7,831 nucleotides of DNA from UBA3792 sp045576895 (GCA_045576895.1 JAZNHI010000006.1:1-7831), one strand, 5' to 3'. Shown: positions 1 to 6,210, counted from the first letter of the stretch. Numbers and translations: made by a program. The notes: generated by a model from the letters alone, not told the origin.

Positions 1-1
1 G

Positions 2-235
2 GAGGAAGAAATACATTATAAGATCACCGACGGGGAAGGAAACGTTATCGGCGGGTGTACACTGGAGACGGACGAATGGGAAACCGCATCGCTTTCCCGC
101 CTGTGGGTGGACGAGCCGTACCGCAGACAGGGAATCGCCTCTGCGTTGATTCAGGAGACAGAGCGGGAAGCAAGGGCGCGCGGCTGCTATCTGATGATGC
201 TCGGCACCTTTGACTGGCAGGCAAAGCCGCTCTGA
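2..235 (+). CDS. GNAT N-acetyltransferase, 5' partial and 3' truncated; probably a broken gene
   Basis: This is the last 77 codons of an acetyl-CoA-dependent N-acetyltransferase whose beginning lies before the window. It shows the GNAT core: a strand pair around GNVIGGC, the strand LWVDE, and the acetyl-CoA pyrophosphate loop RRQGIAS (R-x-x-G-x-A) followed by a helix and LMMLGT. It then reads DWQAKPL and stops with TGA. Family members continue here with FYEKxGY and a final beta strand, as the next gene does (ARPFYEKHGY). DNA comparison with that gene puts TCTGAAAAAC opposite TCTATGAAAAAC, so loss of two bases (AT) would create this stop. The end of the fold and the usual tyrosine are therefore missing. 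It closely resembles the first domain of its downstream neighbour, 52 bases away, so the two are probably duplicates. The substrate is unknown. An assembly or sequencing error at the stop is the main alternative. Confidence 0.75.
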   Translation, partial: EEEIHYKITDGEGNVIGGCTLETDEWETASLSRLWVDEPYRRQGIASALIQETEREARARGCYLMMLGTFDWQAKPL

Positions 236-287
236 AAAACGTCGGCAACGGAATATCACGAAATCAAACTAAAAGGGGAAAACCAGT

Positions 288-1163
288 ATGGATCGGAAAA
301 CGGAATACAGACTTTTGAATCTGACAGAAGAAGACGCCGCACATATCGGCGAAGGGATCGTCGCGATTGTGCCGCACGAAACAGACGCGGATGCAGAAGA
401 ATTCGTCCTCAAGGTCGAGGACGAAAACGGCAAGATCATCGGCGGATGCGTCATCGAGGCATACGAATACCGCTGGCGCAGGATGTATCTGAACACCCTT
501 TGGGTGGATGAACGCTATCGCCATCACGGGATTGGCTCCATGATCATCCGCGAGATCGAGCGGATCGCAAGGGAAAAGGGCTGCCGGGTCGTGACGCTCG
601 GCACCGCAAGCTTCATGGCAAGGCCGTTCTATGAAAAACACGGCTACACGGTGTTTACGACGCTGAAAAAGGCGAACGGCTACATCAGCTATTCCATGGT
701 CAAGTATCTTGACCGGGACACGCCGGACTACGTGCCGACCGACAACAGCGGCACGCGCTTCCGGCTCTCGCTCGGCAGCGACGGCGACGCGAAAGTGATC
801 GTAAACGGCATTCATACGTACAGCGAAGCCTACGAGCCGGAATACGAGAGCGTCGATTTTTACAAGAAGCTTGTCGACAAAGACGGCAGGCTTATCGCGG
901 GCGTGATCGCAGATGTCGACAAAGGCGCTTTGGGCTATGTCGAAGGGTTGTATGTGGAAGAATCGCTGCGGCGAACGGGACTCGGCACGGCTCTTTTGCA
1001 GAAAGCGGAAGCCTTCGCAATGGAAAACGGCGCGCCGATGATCCTGACAAGTGCGGGCGACTGGAACGTCGACTTTTTCAAAAAGAACGGCTATCAGCTC
1101 CGCGGCGAGCTCAGGGACGTCCCGAAAGGACACGACTGCTACGAGCTTTACAAGAACCTATAA
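288..1163 (+). CDS. Tandem two-domain GNAT N-acetyltransferase
   Basis: This 291-residue cytoplasmic protein has two GNAT folds in one chain and should transfer acetyl from acetyl-CoA to an amine; the acceptor cannot be told from sequence. Domain 1 spans about residues 5-140, with strand LWVDE (71-75), acetyl-CoA loop R78-H-H-G81-I-G83 and the motif FYEKHGY (114-120) carrying the usual tyrosine. Domain 2 spans about 155-291, with strand GLYVEE, loop R228-R-T-G231-L-G233 and FFKKNGY (263-269), where phenylalanine replaces the first tyrosine. Both domains keep the glycine-rich loop, so both may bind acetyl-CoA, though in double GNAT proteins one half is often inactive. Domain 1 is closer to the truncated upstream gene than to domain 2. 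The start is supported by AAGGGGA nine bases upstream of ATG. A terminator follows the stop. Family assignment is firm; substrate is not. Confidence 0.92.
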   Translation: MDRKTEYRLLNLTEEDAAHIGEGIVAIVPHETDADAEEFVLKVEDENGKIIGGCVIEAYEYRWRRMYLNTLWVDERYRHHGIGSMIIREIERIAREKGCRVVTLGTASFMARPFYEKHGYTVFTTLKKANGYISYSMVKYLDRDTPDYVPTDNSGTRFRLSLGSDGDAKVIVNGIHTYSEAYEPEYESVDFYKKLVDKDGRLIAGVIADVDKGALGYVEGLYVEESLRRTGLGTALLQKAEAFAMENGAPMILTSAGDWNVDFFKKNGYQLRGELRDVPKGHDCYELYKNL

Positions 1164-1175
1164 AGCGGCAAAAGC

Positions 1176-1205
1176 GGGGGATCCGGTCACGGATCTCCTC
1201 TTTTC
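1176..1205 (+). terminator. Rho-independent terminator after the double-GNAT gene
   Basis: A stem GGGGATCCG (1177-1185) pairs with CGGATCTCC (1190-1198) with one G-U pair and can extend by one more G-U (1176 with 1199). The loop is GTCA and the stem is followed by TCTTTTC. It begins 12 bases after the stop of the double-GNAT gene and closes that transcription unit. Confidence 0.8.
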
Positions 1206-1235
1206 AGCCGCAGAAAAACGGTCGTAATCGAAAAC

Positions 1236-1280
1236 TTGTAACAAAAAAGTGCAGATTTAGACGCATTTCCGTGCTACAAT
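1236..1280 (+). promoter_or_regulatory. Extended -10 promoter of the lipoprotein gene
   Basis: TGCTACAAT at 1272-1280 is an extended -10 element (TGn plus TACAAT, one mismatch to TATAAT). No good -35 hexamer lies 16-19 bases upstream, which fits an extended -10 promoter. Transcription should begin about seven bases after the hexamer, at about 1286-1288, which is the ATG of the next gene. The odd palindrome TTGTAACAA at 1236-1244 lies 30 bases upstream and could be an activator or repressor site. Inferred from sequence alone. Confidence 0.55.
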
Positions 1281-1286
1281 GCCGAT

Positions 1287-2765
1287 ATGAAAACGAACAT
1301 GAAACAGATATTGATATTCCTGTGTGCGGCGGCGCTGCTGCTTGCCGCCTGCACGGGCAAACCGCAGCAAGCGGCGGATCCGATCCAAACGGAGATCACG
1401 GAAGAGACCGTTCTTCCGGCGCAGACCGCCGGAACGGAACCCGCCGATACGGCCGCGCCGACTGCCGAAGCGCGCGGTCCGGTCGACCTTGACGAATTCG
1501 TCGGCGTCTACGCAAACGAGAATACCGATTTCGTCGTGATCGAGGAGATCGAGGACTCGTACATCATGTCGGTCGTGCTGTACCGTCTGATCGGACTGGA
1601 CGGCGGCACGGTCTCCGCGTCCGAGGACGGCGTCGTCTTCTGTTCCGTCGATCCCGAAGGCAATCCGATGACGGTCACGTTCTGTCGGGACGGGGACCGG
1701 TACGCGCTGCGCGTGGACAAAAGCACCTGGGAATATCTCACGCCGGGAACGGTCGTCACGGGGTTTGAACGGGTCGAGAGCCTGCCTTCTCCCACGGGCG
1801 AATACGGCGAGCAGATCGACGCAGAGGAGCTTCCCGAGGCGCCGAAAGGTCACTATACGTTCAACCCCAAGGTATGCTCCGTCTTTATGGAGGAGGTTTT
1901 CGGTCACGATATGTGCGAAGCGTGGTTCAACCTCGTCGATGCGGTGCTGGCGGGCGAGGACACCTTTGCCTGCAAGGATCAGTACACCTACGACTGGATG
2001 ATGGGACAATTCCCGGAGCACTGTCTGCCGATTCTGAAGGAGCTCATCGACTACGCCTGGGATCGGGAGCACTCCGTTAAGGACGGCGTGGCAAGCTTCA
2101 CGTATCTTGTGCCGCCCGAGGAAGCCAAGGCGCGGATCGAGGAATTCGGAACGCAGATCGAGGACATGCTGAACGTGGTCTTTGAGGACGATTACTCGGA
2201 TTTCGAGAAGTGTCTTTCGCTGTACATTTACTTTTCCGATCATTATACCTACGACTGGGATACGTATGCGAAGATGAGTGACGAGTACGTGGACTATACC
2301 TCGTGCTACCGCTTCTTCCAGACCGGGATCGGCATCTGCCACGAGGTCTCGAGCGCGTATTCCTATCTGCTGCTGCAGGCGGACGTGCAGGCGACCACCA
2401 TGAGCGGAAACCGCACCTACGATCAGATGGGGCATCAGTGGAGCTACGTGCGCATCAACGGAAAGGAATACCACATCGATCCGACCTACGTGCTCGGCAC
2501 CGGAGGCGCGCTGCGCTATTTTATGATGACCGACGCAAAGCGCCAGGAGGAGGATTTCTACGATCCGGCAACGTTCTATGCCGTGTCCCATTACTCACGG
2601 GAGAACCCGCATCCCGCCTATGTCGCGGACGACGAGACGTTCTCGCCGCTGTGGGATCTGTTCTTTGAATCGCTGGACCGCAAGACCCATACCGTCGTCT
2701 GCCCGATCGAGGTCGGCGATTACGGCGAGTGGTCATATTTCAGGTTCGACTATACCGGGTATTGA
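1287..2765 (+). CDS. Secreted lipoprotein with transglutaminase-like (cysteine protease fold) domain
   Basis: This 492-residue protein is exported and lipid-anchored. It has a short basic start, a hydrophobic stretch (8-21) and the lipobox LAAC with the modified cysteine at 22. A low-complexity linker rich in Ala, Thr, Glu and Pro (about 23-70) follows, then a beta-rich region starting EFVGVYAN (about 73-165), a mixed helical region, and a transglutaminase-like domain (about 300-440). The expected triad is visible in order: Cys351 in GICHEVSSAYSYLL, His383 in GHQWSYV and Asp398 in YHIDPTY. Such domains act as peptidases, amidases or cross-linking enzymes on proteins or cell wall; which applies here is unknown. 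Start choice: a stop at 1239 and no GTG or TTG after it leave ATG 1287 or ATG 1299 (residue 5), and neither has a Shine-Dalgarno site, unlike the other genes here. A methyltransferase follows 23 bases downstream. Confidence 0.9.
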   Translation: MKTNMKQILIFLCAAALLLAACTGKPQQAADPIQTEITEETVLPAQTAGTEPADTAAPTAEARGPVDLDEFVGVYANENTDFVVIEEIEDSYIMSVVLYRLIGLDGGTVSASEDGVVFCSVDPEGNPMTVTFCRDGDRYALRVDKSTWEYLTPGTVVTGFERVESLPSPTGEYGEQIDAEELPEAPKGHYTFNPKVCSVFMEEVFGHDMCEAWFNLVDAVLAGEDTFACKDQYTYDWMMGQFPEHCLPILKELIDYAWDREHSVKDGVASFTYLVPPEEAKARIEEFGTQIEDMLNVVFEDDYSDFEKCLSLYIYFSDHYTYDWDTYAKMSDEYVDYTSCYRFFQTGIGICHEVSSAYSYLLLQADVQATTMSGNRTYDQMGHQWSYVRINGKEYHIDPTYVLGTGGALRYFMMTDAKRQEEDFYDPATFYAVSHYSRENPHPAYVADDETFSPLWDLFFESLDRKTHTVVCPIEVGDYGEWSYFRFDYTGY

Positions 2766-2775
2766 GTAAAAACGT

Positions 2776-2791
2776 GAGGAAATACGGTATG
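2776..2791 (+). promoter_or_regulatory. Ribosome binding site fixing the methyltransferase start
   Basis: GAGGA at 2776-2780 lies eight bases before ATG 2789. It rules out the longer in-frame start at ATG 2729, which would lie inside the lipoprotein gene and has no ribosome binding site of this quality. Confidence 0.7.
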
Positions 2792-3439
2792 CTTGAGAAG
2801 ATGGACGCGTTTTTTGAAGCCCGGCTGAACGGGTACGAGGAGCACCAGCTGACGTGCATTGCATCGGCGCGGGAGTTCTATCCGTTTACCGCAAGCTGTC
2901 TCCCAAAGGCGCCGGATTCCGAAATTCTGGATCTGGGATGCGGTACCGGACTGGAGCTCGGATTCTATTTTGAAACGGTTCCCACGGCAAGGGTCACCGG
3001 GATCGACCTTGCGCAGGGGATGCTGGACGCGCTTTTGAAGAAGTTTCCGGACCGGTCGCTGACGCTGATCGCAGGCTCCTATTTCGACGTGCCGTTTCCG
3101 GAAAGCGCCTTCGACGCGGCGGTGTCCGTCGAGTCGCTGCATCACTTCACAAAAGAAGAGAAGATCCCCCTGTATAAAAAGGTGCAAAGAGCGTTGAAGC
3201 CGGGCGGATTTCTGATCCTGACGGATTATTTCGCCGGTTCGGACGAGGAAGAACGGTCCCGTCGCGCAGAGCTGCTCCGATTGAAACGGGAGCAGGGCAT
3301 CGAGGACGACGTGTTCTGTCACTTTGATACCCCGCTGACCGTCGCGCACGAAACGGAAGCCCTGCTTGCCGCGGGATTTTCCTCCGTTACGGTTCTCAAG
3401 AGCTGGGGCGCGACGTATACGCTGAAGGCGATCGTATAA
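2789..3439 (+). CDS. Class I SAM-dependent methyltransferase
   Basis: This 216-residue cytoplasmic protein is a Rossmann-fold methyltransferase using S-adenosylmethionine. Motif I is DLGCGTG (48-54), the acidic ribose-binding residue is D73 in GIDLAQGML, motif IV is around VSVESLHHF (112-120), and the post-motif LKPGGFLILTDYF (136-148) is typical. The C-terminal part (about 150-216) is short and ends YTLKAIV. The acceptor is not evident; small clostridial proteins of this type are usually annotated only to superfamily, and no neighbour points to a quinone, RNA or natural-product pathway. The gene starts 23 bases after the lipoprotein stop with its own Shine-Dalgarno site and no visible promoter between, so it is probably co-transcribed with it. 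It converges with the alkylation repair gene on the other strand, 21 bases between stops. Start chosen from the ribosome binding site; family is firm, substrate unknown. Confidence 0.9.
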   Translation: MLEKMDAFFEARLNGYEEHQLTCIASAREFYPFTASCLPKAPDSEILDLGCGTGLELGFYFETVPTARVTGIDLAQGMLDALLKKFPDRSLTLIAGSYFDVPFPESAFDAAVSVESLHHFTKEEKIPLYKKVQRALKPGGFLILTDYFAGSDEEERSRRAELLRLKREQGIEDDVFCHFDTPLTVAHETEALLAAGFSSVTVLKSWGATYTLKAIV

Positions 3440-3441
3440 CC

Positions 3442-3460
3442 GCCGGGATCCCGCGCCGGC
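3442..3460. terminator. GC-rich hairpin between convergent genes (possible shared terminator)
   Basis: The 21-base gap between the two converging stops is nearly all inverted repeat: GCCGG (3442-3446) pairs with CCGGC (3456-3460), and the core CGGGATCCCG is itself a perfect 10-base palindrome, an alternative hairpin. Neither side has a real T run, so it may only weakly stop transcription or work with a factor. Called from symmetry and position. Confidence 0.35.
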
Positions 3461-4132
3461 TTACCGAAGACCTTTCAGGTATTCCTTGTGCGCGTCCGTG
3501 ACGCGGAAGCTCTCGATTGCCTTCTGGATCGCCTTTCGATGCGTCCATTCGTCCAGCCGACGGGCTTCCAGGTACGGAACGGTTTCGTTGTACCGCTTTG
3601 CAAGCGCCGTCGCAAAGTACCACGCGACCATCATCCTGAGATAGTAATCCTCGCCCTGCTTTGCGGCGACGAGCGCAAGGTATTCCTCTTTGAAATCCGC
3701 ATCCAGGAACTCGTTCATCAGCATGCGGATCCCGAACCGCGCGGTATAGACGTGCTCCGACGCGATCCACTTGCGAATGTACGGCAGCAGCTTTTCATGA
3801 TTCTTTTTGAACGCCTTCGGCGTCGCCTGATCCGAAACCGGCCAGCAGTCGACATAGGGGAGAAACGCCTCCACGCGGCGCACGCATTCGTCGAAATCCC
3901 TGATCATCGAAAGCACAAAGAAATGGATCAGGTTTTCTTCATAATATCGGTGCGGCAGATCATTGAGAAACGTATCCCGGTCCGCACTCGTAAAAACGTC
4001 TTTTGCGATCCTTCGCATCTCCGGCGTCCGCACGCCGACAACCGTTTCCGGCGGGACGTTCGGAACAAGCCTGATCAGCAATTCCCGGTATGCTTCGTCT
4101 TTGACCTCGTTCAGTCTGTCATACAATGTCAT
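3461..4132 (-). CDS. DNA alkylation repair protein, AlkD-like HEAT-repeat glycosylase
   Basis: This 223-residue all-helical protein belongs to the AlkD/AlkC DNA alkylation repair family, which excises positively charged alkylated bases such as 3-methyladenine and 7-methylguanine. The cleft residues known from Bacillus cereus AlkD (W109, D113, R148, W187) have plausible counterparts: W97 and D101 in CWPVSDQATP with the same spacing of four, R132 in YTARFGIRML, and W171 in MMVAWYFATAL, with the R-to-W spacing of 39 the same. This suggests an active enzyme rather than a structural relative. Its length and phrases such as GVRTPEMR, LPHRYYEEN and KAIQKAIESFR match the short clostridial form. The start has GGAGGT five bases upstream (4138-4143). 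It is last in a leftward operon, 34 bases after an acetyltransferase. A TATAAA at 4156-4161 could be a weak internal promoter but lacks a -35. Confidence 0.9.
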   Translation of the reverse strand: MTLYDRLNEVKDEAYRELLIRLVPNVPPETVVGVRTPEMRRIAKDVFTSADRDTFLNDLPHRYYEENLIHFFVLSMIRDFDECVRRVEAFLPYVDCWPVSDQATPKAFKKNHEKLLPYIRKWIASEHVYTARFGIRMLMNEFLDADFKEEYLALVAAKQGEDYYLRMMVAWYFATALAKRYNETVPYLEARRLDEWTHRKAIQKAIESFRVTDAHKEYLKGLR

Positions 4133-4166
4133 TCGGCACCTCCGTAAATCTGCTCTTTATAACCCG

Positions 4167-4661
4167 TTACAGCCCGAAGACGAGATCGTCGCCATCGCGC
4201 TCCGGCAGCTGCCGAAAGCCGAGCGACGCATACAGCCACTGCGCGTTTTCGTTGCCCTGTTCCGTTGCGAGCTTCAGCGGCATGTCCGGATCCGCCGCCT
4301 TCAGAATGCGGATCGCAAGCTGCGCCGCGGCTCTTCCGTATCCGTTTCCCTGCCGGTCCCTGTCGATAAAGAAACTCCATGAATACGCGTCGCCTTCTCC
4401 CAGCCATTTGCACAGATTGATAAAACCGACCGGCGTTTCCTGCGCGTCGCAGATGATGCAGGGAACGTTGTCCTCCGGAAACAGATACGCCCTGCCGATC
4501 GAAAACCAAGCCGGATTGACAAGCGCTTTCTGTTCTTCGGAAAGCCGGCAGTCAAAGCCTGCATAGATGAGATCGTCCTGCGTTTTCATCGGTCTGATGC
4601 GCACGTGACCGTCGGACCACAGCGCGCAATCGACGCGTTCCAAAGCGGATCGTAACGACAT
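4167..4661 (-). CDS. GNAT family N-acetyltransferase
   Basis: This 164-residue cytoplasmic protein is a single-domain acetyl-CoA-dependent N-acetyltransferase. The first strand is VRIRPM (20-25), followed by a helical region, a strand pair around TPVGFINL (76-83), SWSFFID (94-100), the acetyl-CoA loop Q104-G-N-G107-Y-G109, and the C-terminal motif ENAQWLYASLGF (138-149) with Y144 in the usual general-acid position. The style resembles ribosomal-protein or polyamine acetyltransferases, but I cannot assign a substrate. It is unrelated in detail to the two rightward GNAT genes at the left of the window. The start has GAGGAGG eight bases upstream, and that site overlaps the TGA of the preceding AlbA_2 gene, with 13 bases between the genes, so the two are probably translationally coupled. 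The alkylation repair gene follows 34 bases later. Confidence 0.9.
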   Translation of the reverse strand: MSLRSALERVDCALWSDGHVRIRPMKTQDDLIYAGFDCRLSEEQKALVNPAWFSIGRAYLFPEDNVPCIICDAQETPVGFINLCKWLGEGDAYSWSFFIDRDRQGNGYGRAAAQLAIRILKAADPDMPLKLATEQGNENAQWLYASLGFRQLPERDGDDLVFGL

Positions 4662-4674
4662 TTCGTTTTCCTCC

Positions 4675-5358
4675 TCAGTATTTCAGCCGGTACGTTCTGC
4701 CGCGCGTTCTGCCCTGCGCAACGACGATCCCGTCGCCGGTCAGCTTGCGCATGACGGCGCGGACGCGCCACGGTTCGAGTCCCGTGGCATTCGCGATCTC
4801 CGCCGCTTTGGCGATCGGGTGTTCGGTCAGATACGCAACGGTCTTCCGGATCTGTCCGCGTCCCTCCGGACGCCCCTGTTCCGCATCGGCGCGCATCTTC
4901 TCCGCAATCGCGGCGTCGTCGCGCACCATGGCGTCCATATCCTGCGCTGTGCATCTGTAATCGCCCTCTCCGTTTCTGCGGTAGCAATTTTTCGGATCCC
5001 CGTATACCCAGACCGGCCGCAGGCCCGGCTTTGCGCGCGGCACGCTGATCACGACGATGCGTTCGCCGCCGACCGGCTCAACGACGACGTCCTGTTCGGA
5101 CAGGATATTCACGCAGGCGTTGCCGGGGTCGTTGACCGCGTTCCGAAATGCCTCGGCAAGTCCTTCCGGATCCGGCAGCCGGATCGCATGCAGGGATTTG
5201 TCCGCACGCTCCTCCACGCCGAGCAGGATCAGCCCGCCGAGCGTGTTTGCAAACGCGGAATACGTTTCCCAGATGCTCTGCGGCAATCCGCCGACGGCCT
5301 TCTTCGCCTCGATGCGGTTATTCTCCCGGTATCGTTCGAGATGGTCGAGATCGATCAT
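4675..5358 (-). CDS. AlbA_2 (Schlafen-like) domain protein with C-terminal winged helix
   Basis: This 227-residue protein has an N-terminal AlbA_2 domain (about 1-130; Pfam family also called the Schlafen AlbA_2 or divergent AAA_4 domain). Signature pieces are RIEAKKA (15-21), FANTLGGLILLGVEE (36-50), the strand RIVVISVPRA and the YGDPKNCYRRNGEGDYRC segment. Residues about 160-227 form a winged helix-turn-helix: QIRKTVAYL, then AAEIANATGLEPWRVRAVMRKL as the recognition region and a basic wing, GRTRGRTYRLKY. Such proteins are usually read as transcription or nucleic-acid-binding regulators; the domain is not a proven ATPase. It is shorter than many relatives, which are 400 or more residues. 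Start at ATG 5358 follows GGAGGT; the open frame continues far upstream only by chance, antisense-side to hemolysin III coding sequence in another frame. It lies 44 bases after the hemolysin III stop. Confidence 0.85.
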   Translation of the reverse strand: MIDLDHLERYRENNRIEAKKAVGGLPQSIWETYSAFANTLGGLILLGVEERADKSLHAIRLPDPEGLAEAFRNAVNDPGNACVNILSEQDVVVEPVGGERIVVISVPRAKPGLRPVWVYGDPKNCYRRNGEGDYRCTAQDMDAMVRDDAAIAEKMRADAEQGRPEGRGQIRKTVAYLTEHPIAKAAEIANATGLEPWRVRAVMRKLTGDGIVVAQGRTRGRTYRLKY

Positions 5359-5369
5359 ACTGCACCTCC
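5356..5369 (-). promoter_or_regulatory. Ribosome binding site fixing the AlbA_2 gene start
   Basis: Read leftward, GGAGGT (5369-5364) stands five bases before ATG (5358-5356). It supports this start over any start further upstream in the same open frame, which overlaps the hemolysin III gene. Confidence 0.75.
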
Positions 5370-5402
5370 GGACATGGTTAATATCTGATCTGCGCCGACA
5401 TT

Positions 5403-6077
5403 TCAGCGCAGCACGTAGAACAGGATCGCCGCCGCCTGCAGAATGCTGCCGAGCAGCACGAACAGATGAAAGATCGAATGGAACCAATGCTTTTTGCTGC
5501 CGATCCCGTACAGGATCGCCCCGACCGTGTAGGCGACGCCGCCCGCAAGCAGCCAGTAAAACCCGGTCTTCGTGATCGCTTCGACCGTCTGCGGTACGGC
5601 AATGATGATCAGCCAGCCCATGCAGATATAGCAGATCATCGACAGTGCGCGGTATTTTCGGAGATCGATCGCGGTGAGCGTCACGGTGAGCGCCAGCAGC
5701 CCCCATTCGAGCCCGAAGCAGACCCACGCGAGGACCGGGTACAGCGGACGGATGCTCACAAGCAGGATCGGCGTATACGTTCCCGCGATCAGCGCGTAGA
5801 TCGTACAATGGTCCAGCACCTGCATGACCTTCTTGCCGCGTCCGGGACGAAGCCCGTGATAGACGCTGCTCATCGTATAGAGCCAGATCATCGCCGCACC
5901 GTAGACGGAAACGCTCACGATGCCCCACGCGTTGTGTCTTTTCGCGGAGAACAGGATGCCGAACACGAGCACCGCGATCCCGATCGCGCCGCCGACGATG
6001 TGGCTGACCATGTTCATGATCTCCTCGCCGCGCGTATAGTCCGGAAGCTTCCGTTCGTCGATCGGCGTTCGTTTCAT
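5403..6077 (-). CDS. Hemolysin III / PAQR-family integral membrane protein
   Basis: This 224-residue protein of the inner membrane has about seven hydrophobic segments and the hemolysin III/PAQR signature: SHIVGG (25-30), SSVYHGL with S70 and H74, DHCTIYALIAGTYTP with D89, GGVAYTVGAILYG, and HSIFH with H200 and H204 near the end. In PAQR receptors the SxxxH, Asp and HxxxH groups form a zinc-binding site facing the cytoplasm, and all are present. Despite the name, bacterial members are probably not lysins; links to membrane fluidity and lipid homeostasis have been proposed. The length is usual. The start has AGGTGA six bases upstream (6089-6084). It is the first gene of a leftward operon with AlbA_2, GNAT and alkylation repair genes, driven by an extended -10 promoter at 6112-6104. 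Family assignment is firm; the role is uncertain. Confidence 0.92.
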   Translation of the reverse strand: MKRTPIDERKLPDYTRGEEIMNMVSHIVGGAIGIAVLVFGILFSAKRHNAWGIVSVSVYGAAMIWLYTMSSVYHGLRPGRGKKVMQVLDHCTIYALIAGTYTPILLVSIRPLYPVLAWVCFGLEWGLLALTVTLTAIDLRKYRALSMICYICMGWLIIIAVPQTVEAITKTGFYWLLAGGVAYTVGAILYGIGSKKHWFHSIFHLFVLLGSILQAAAILFYVLR

Positions 6078-6103
6078 TCGCTTTCACCTGCCTTCAACCA
6101 TAC

Positions 6104-6112
6104 AGTATAGCA
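6104..6112 (-). promoter_or_regulatory. Extended -10 promoter of the leftward operon
   Basis: Read leftward, TGCTATACT is an extended -10 element. The expected -35 position is a run of pyrimidines with poor match. Transcription should start near 6097, giving a leader of about 20 bases that contains the AGGTGA ribosome binding site. A second TATACT, without a TG, lies leftward at 6180-6175. Confidence 0.6.
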
Positions 6113-6121
6113 TAGTTTCCC

Positions 6122-6149
6122 AAAAAAGAAAACCGGATCCGATCTCCGG
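6122..6149 (-). terminator. Leftward terminator-like hairpin upstream of the hemolysin III promoter
   Basis: Read leftward, CCGGA (6149-6145) pairs with TCCGG (6137-6133) around a seven-base loop and is followed at once by TTTTCTTTTTT. The stem is only five pairs, so strength is doubtful. It would end leftward transcripts that start between the two divergent promoters, and its T tract occupies the -35 area of the hemolysin III promoter. Confidence 0.4.
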
Positions 6150-6160
6150 CGCCGTCCGAC

Positions 6161-6206
6161 AAAATAATACCGTAAGTATAGAAAATAAAATCTATTTAGT
6201 ATGATA
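6161..6206. other. AT-rich segment between divergent promoters
   Basis: This 46-base stretch is far richer in A and T than its surroundings. It sits just upstream of the rightward -35 region and could be an RNA polymerase UP element or regulator site. It contains TAGA-(8)-TCTA (6179-6194) and the first copy of TATGATA (6200-6206). No gene is seen in it. Confidence 0.35.
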
Positions 6207-6210
6207 AGTG

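Noticed and set aside
264..1133. Leftward 289-codon open frame opposite the double-GNAT gene
   Set aside because: It is the mirror of a clear GNAT gene, rich in Arg, His and Val with no recognisable domain; long antisense frames are common in GC-rich coding DNA.
1257..2591. Leftward 444-codon open frame opposite the lipoprotein gene
   Set aside because: The rightward frame has a lipobox and a transglutaminase-like triad; the antisense product has no domain, and its Arg/His-rich composition is typical of a shadow frame.
2729..2788. Earlier ATG for the methyltransferase, overlapping the lipoprotein gene
   Set aside because: No ribosome binding site and no family-like residues; ATG 2789 has GAGGA at good spacing.
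3488..4147. Rightward 219-codon open frame opposite the alkylation repair gene
   Set aside because: The leftward product has the AlkD cleft residues with the right spacing; this frame is a shadow without motifs.
5359..6087. Upstream extension of the AlbA_2 open frame to a 470-residue protein
   Set aside because: The extra part overlaps hemolysin III on the same strand in another frame, is Arg-rich without domain signs, and ATG 5358 has its own GGAGGT site.
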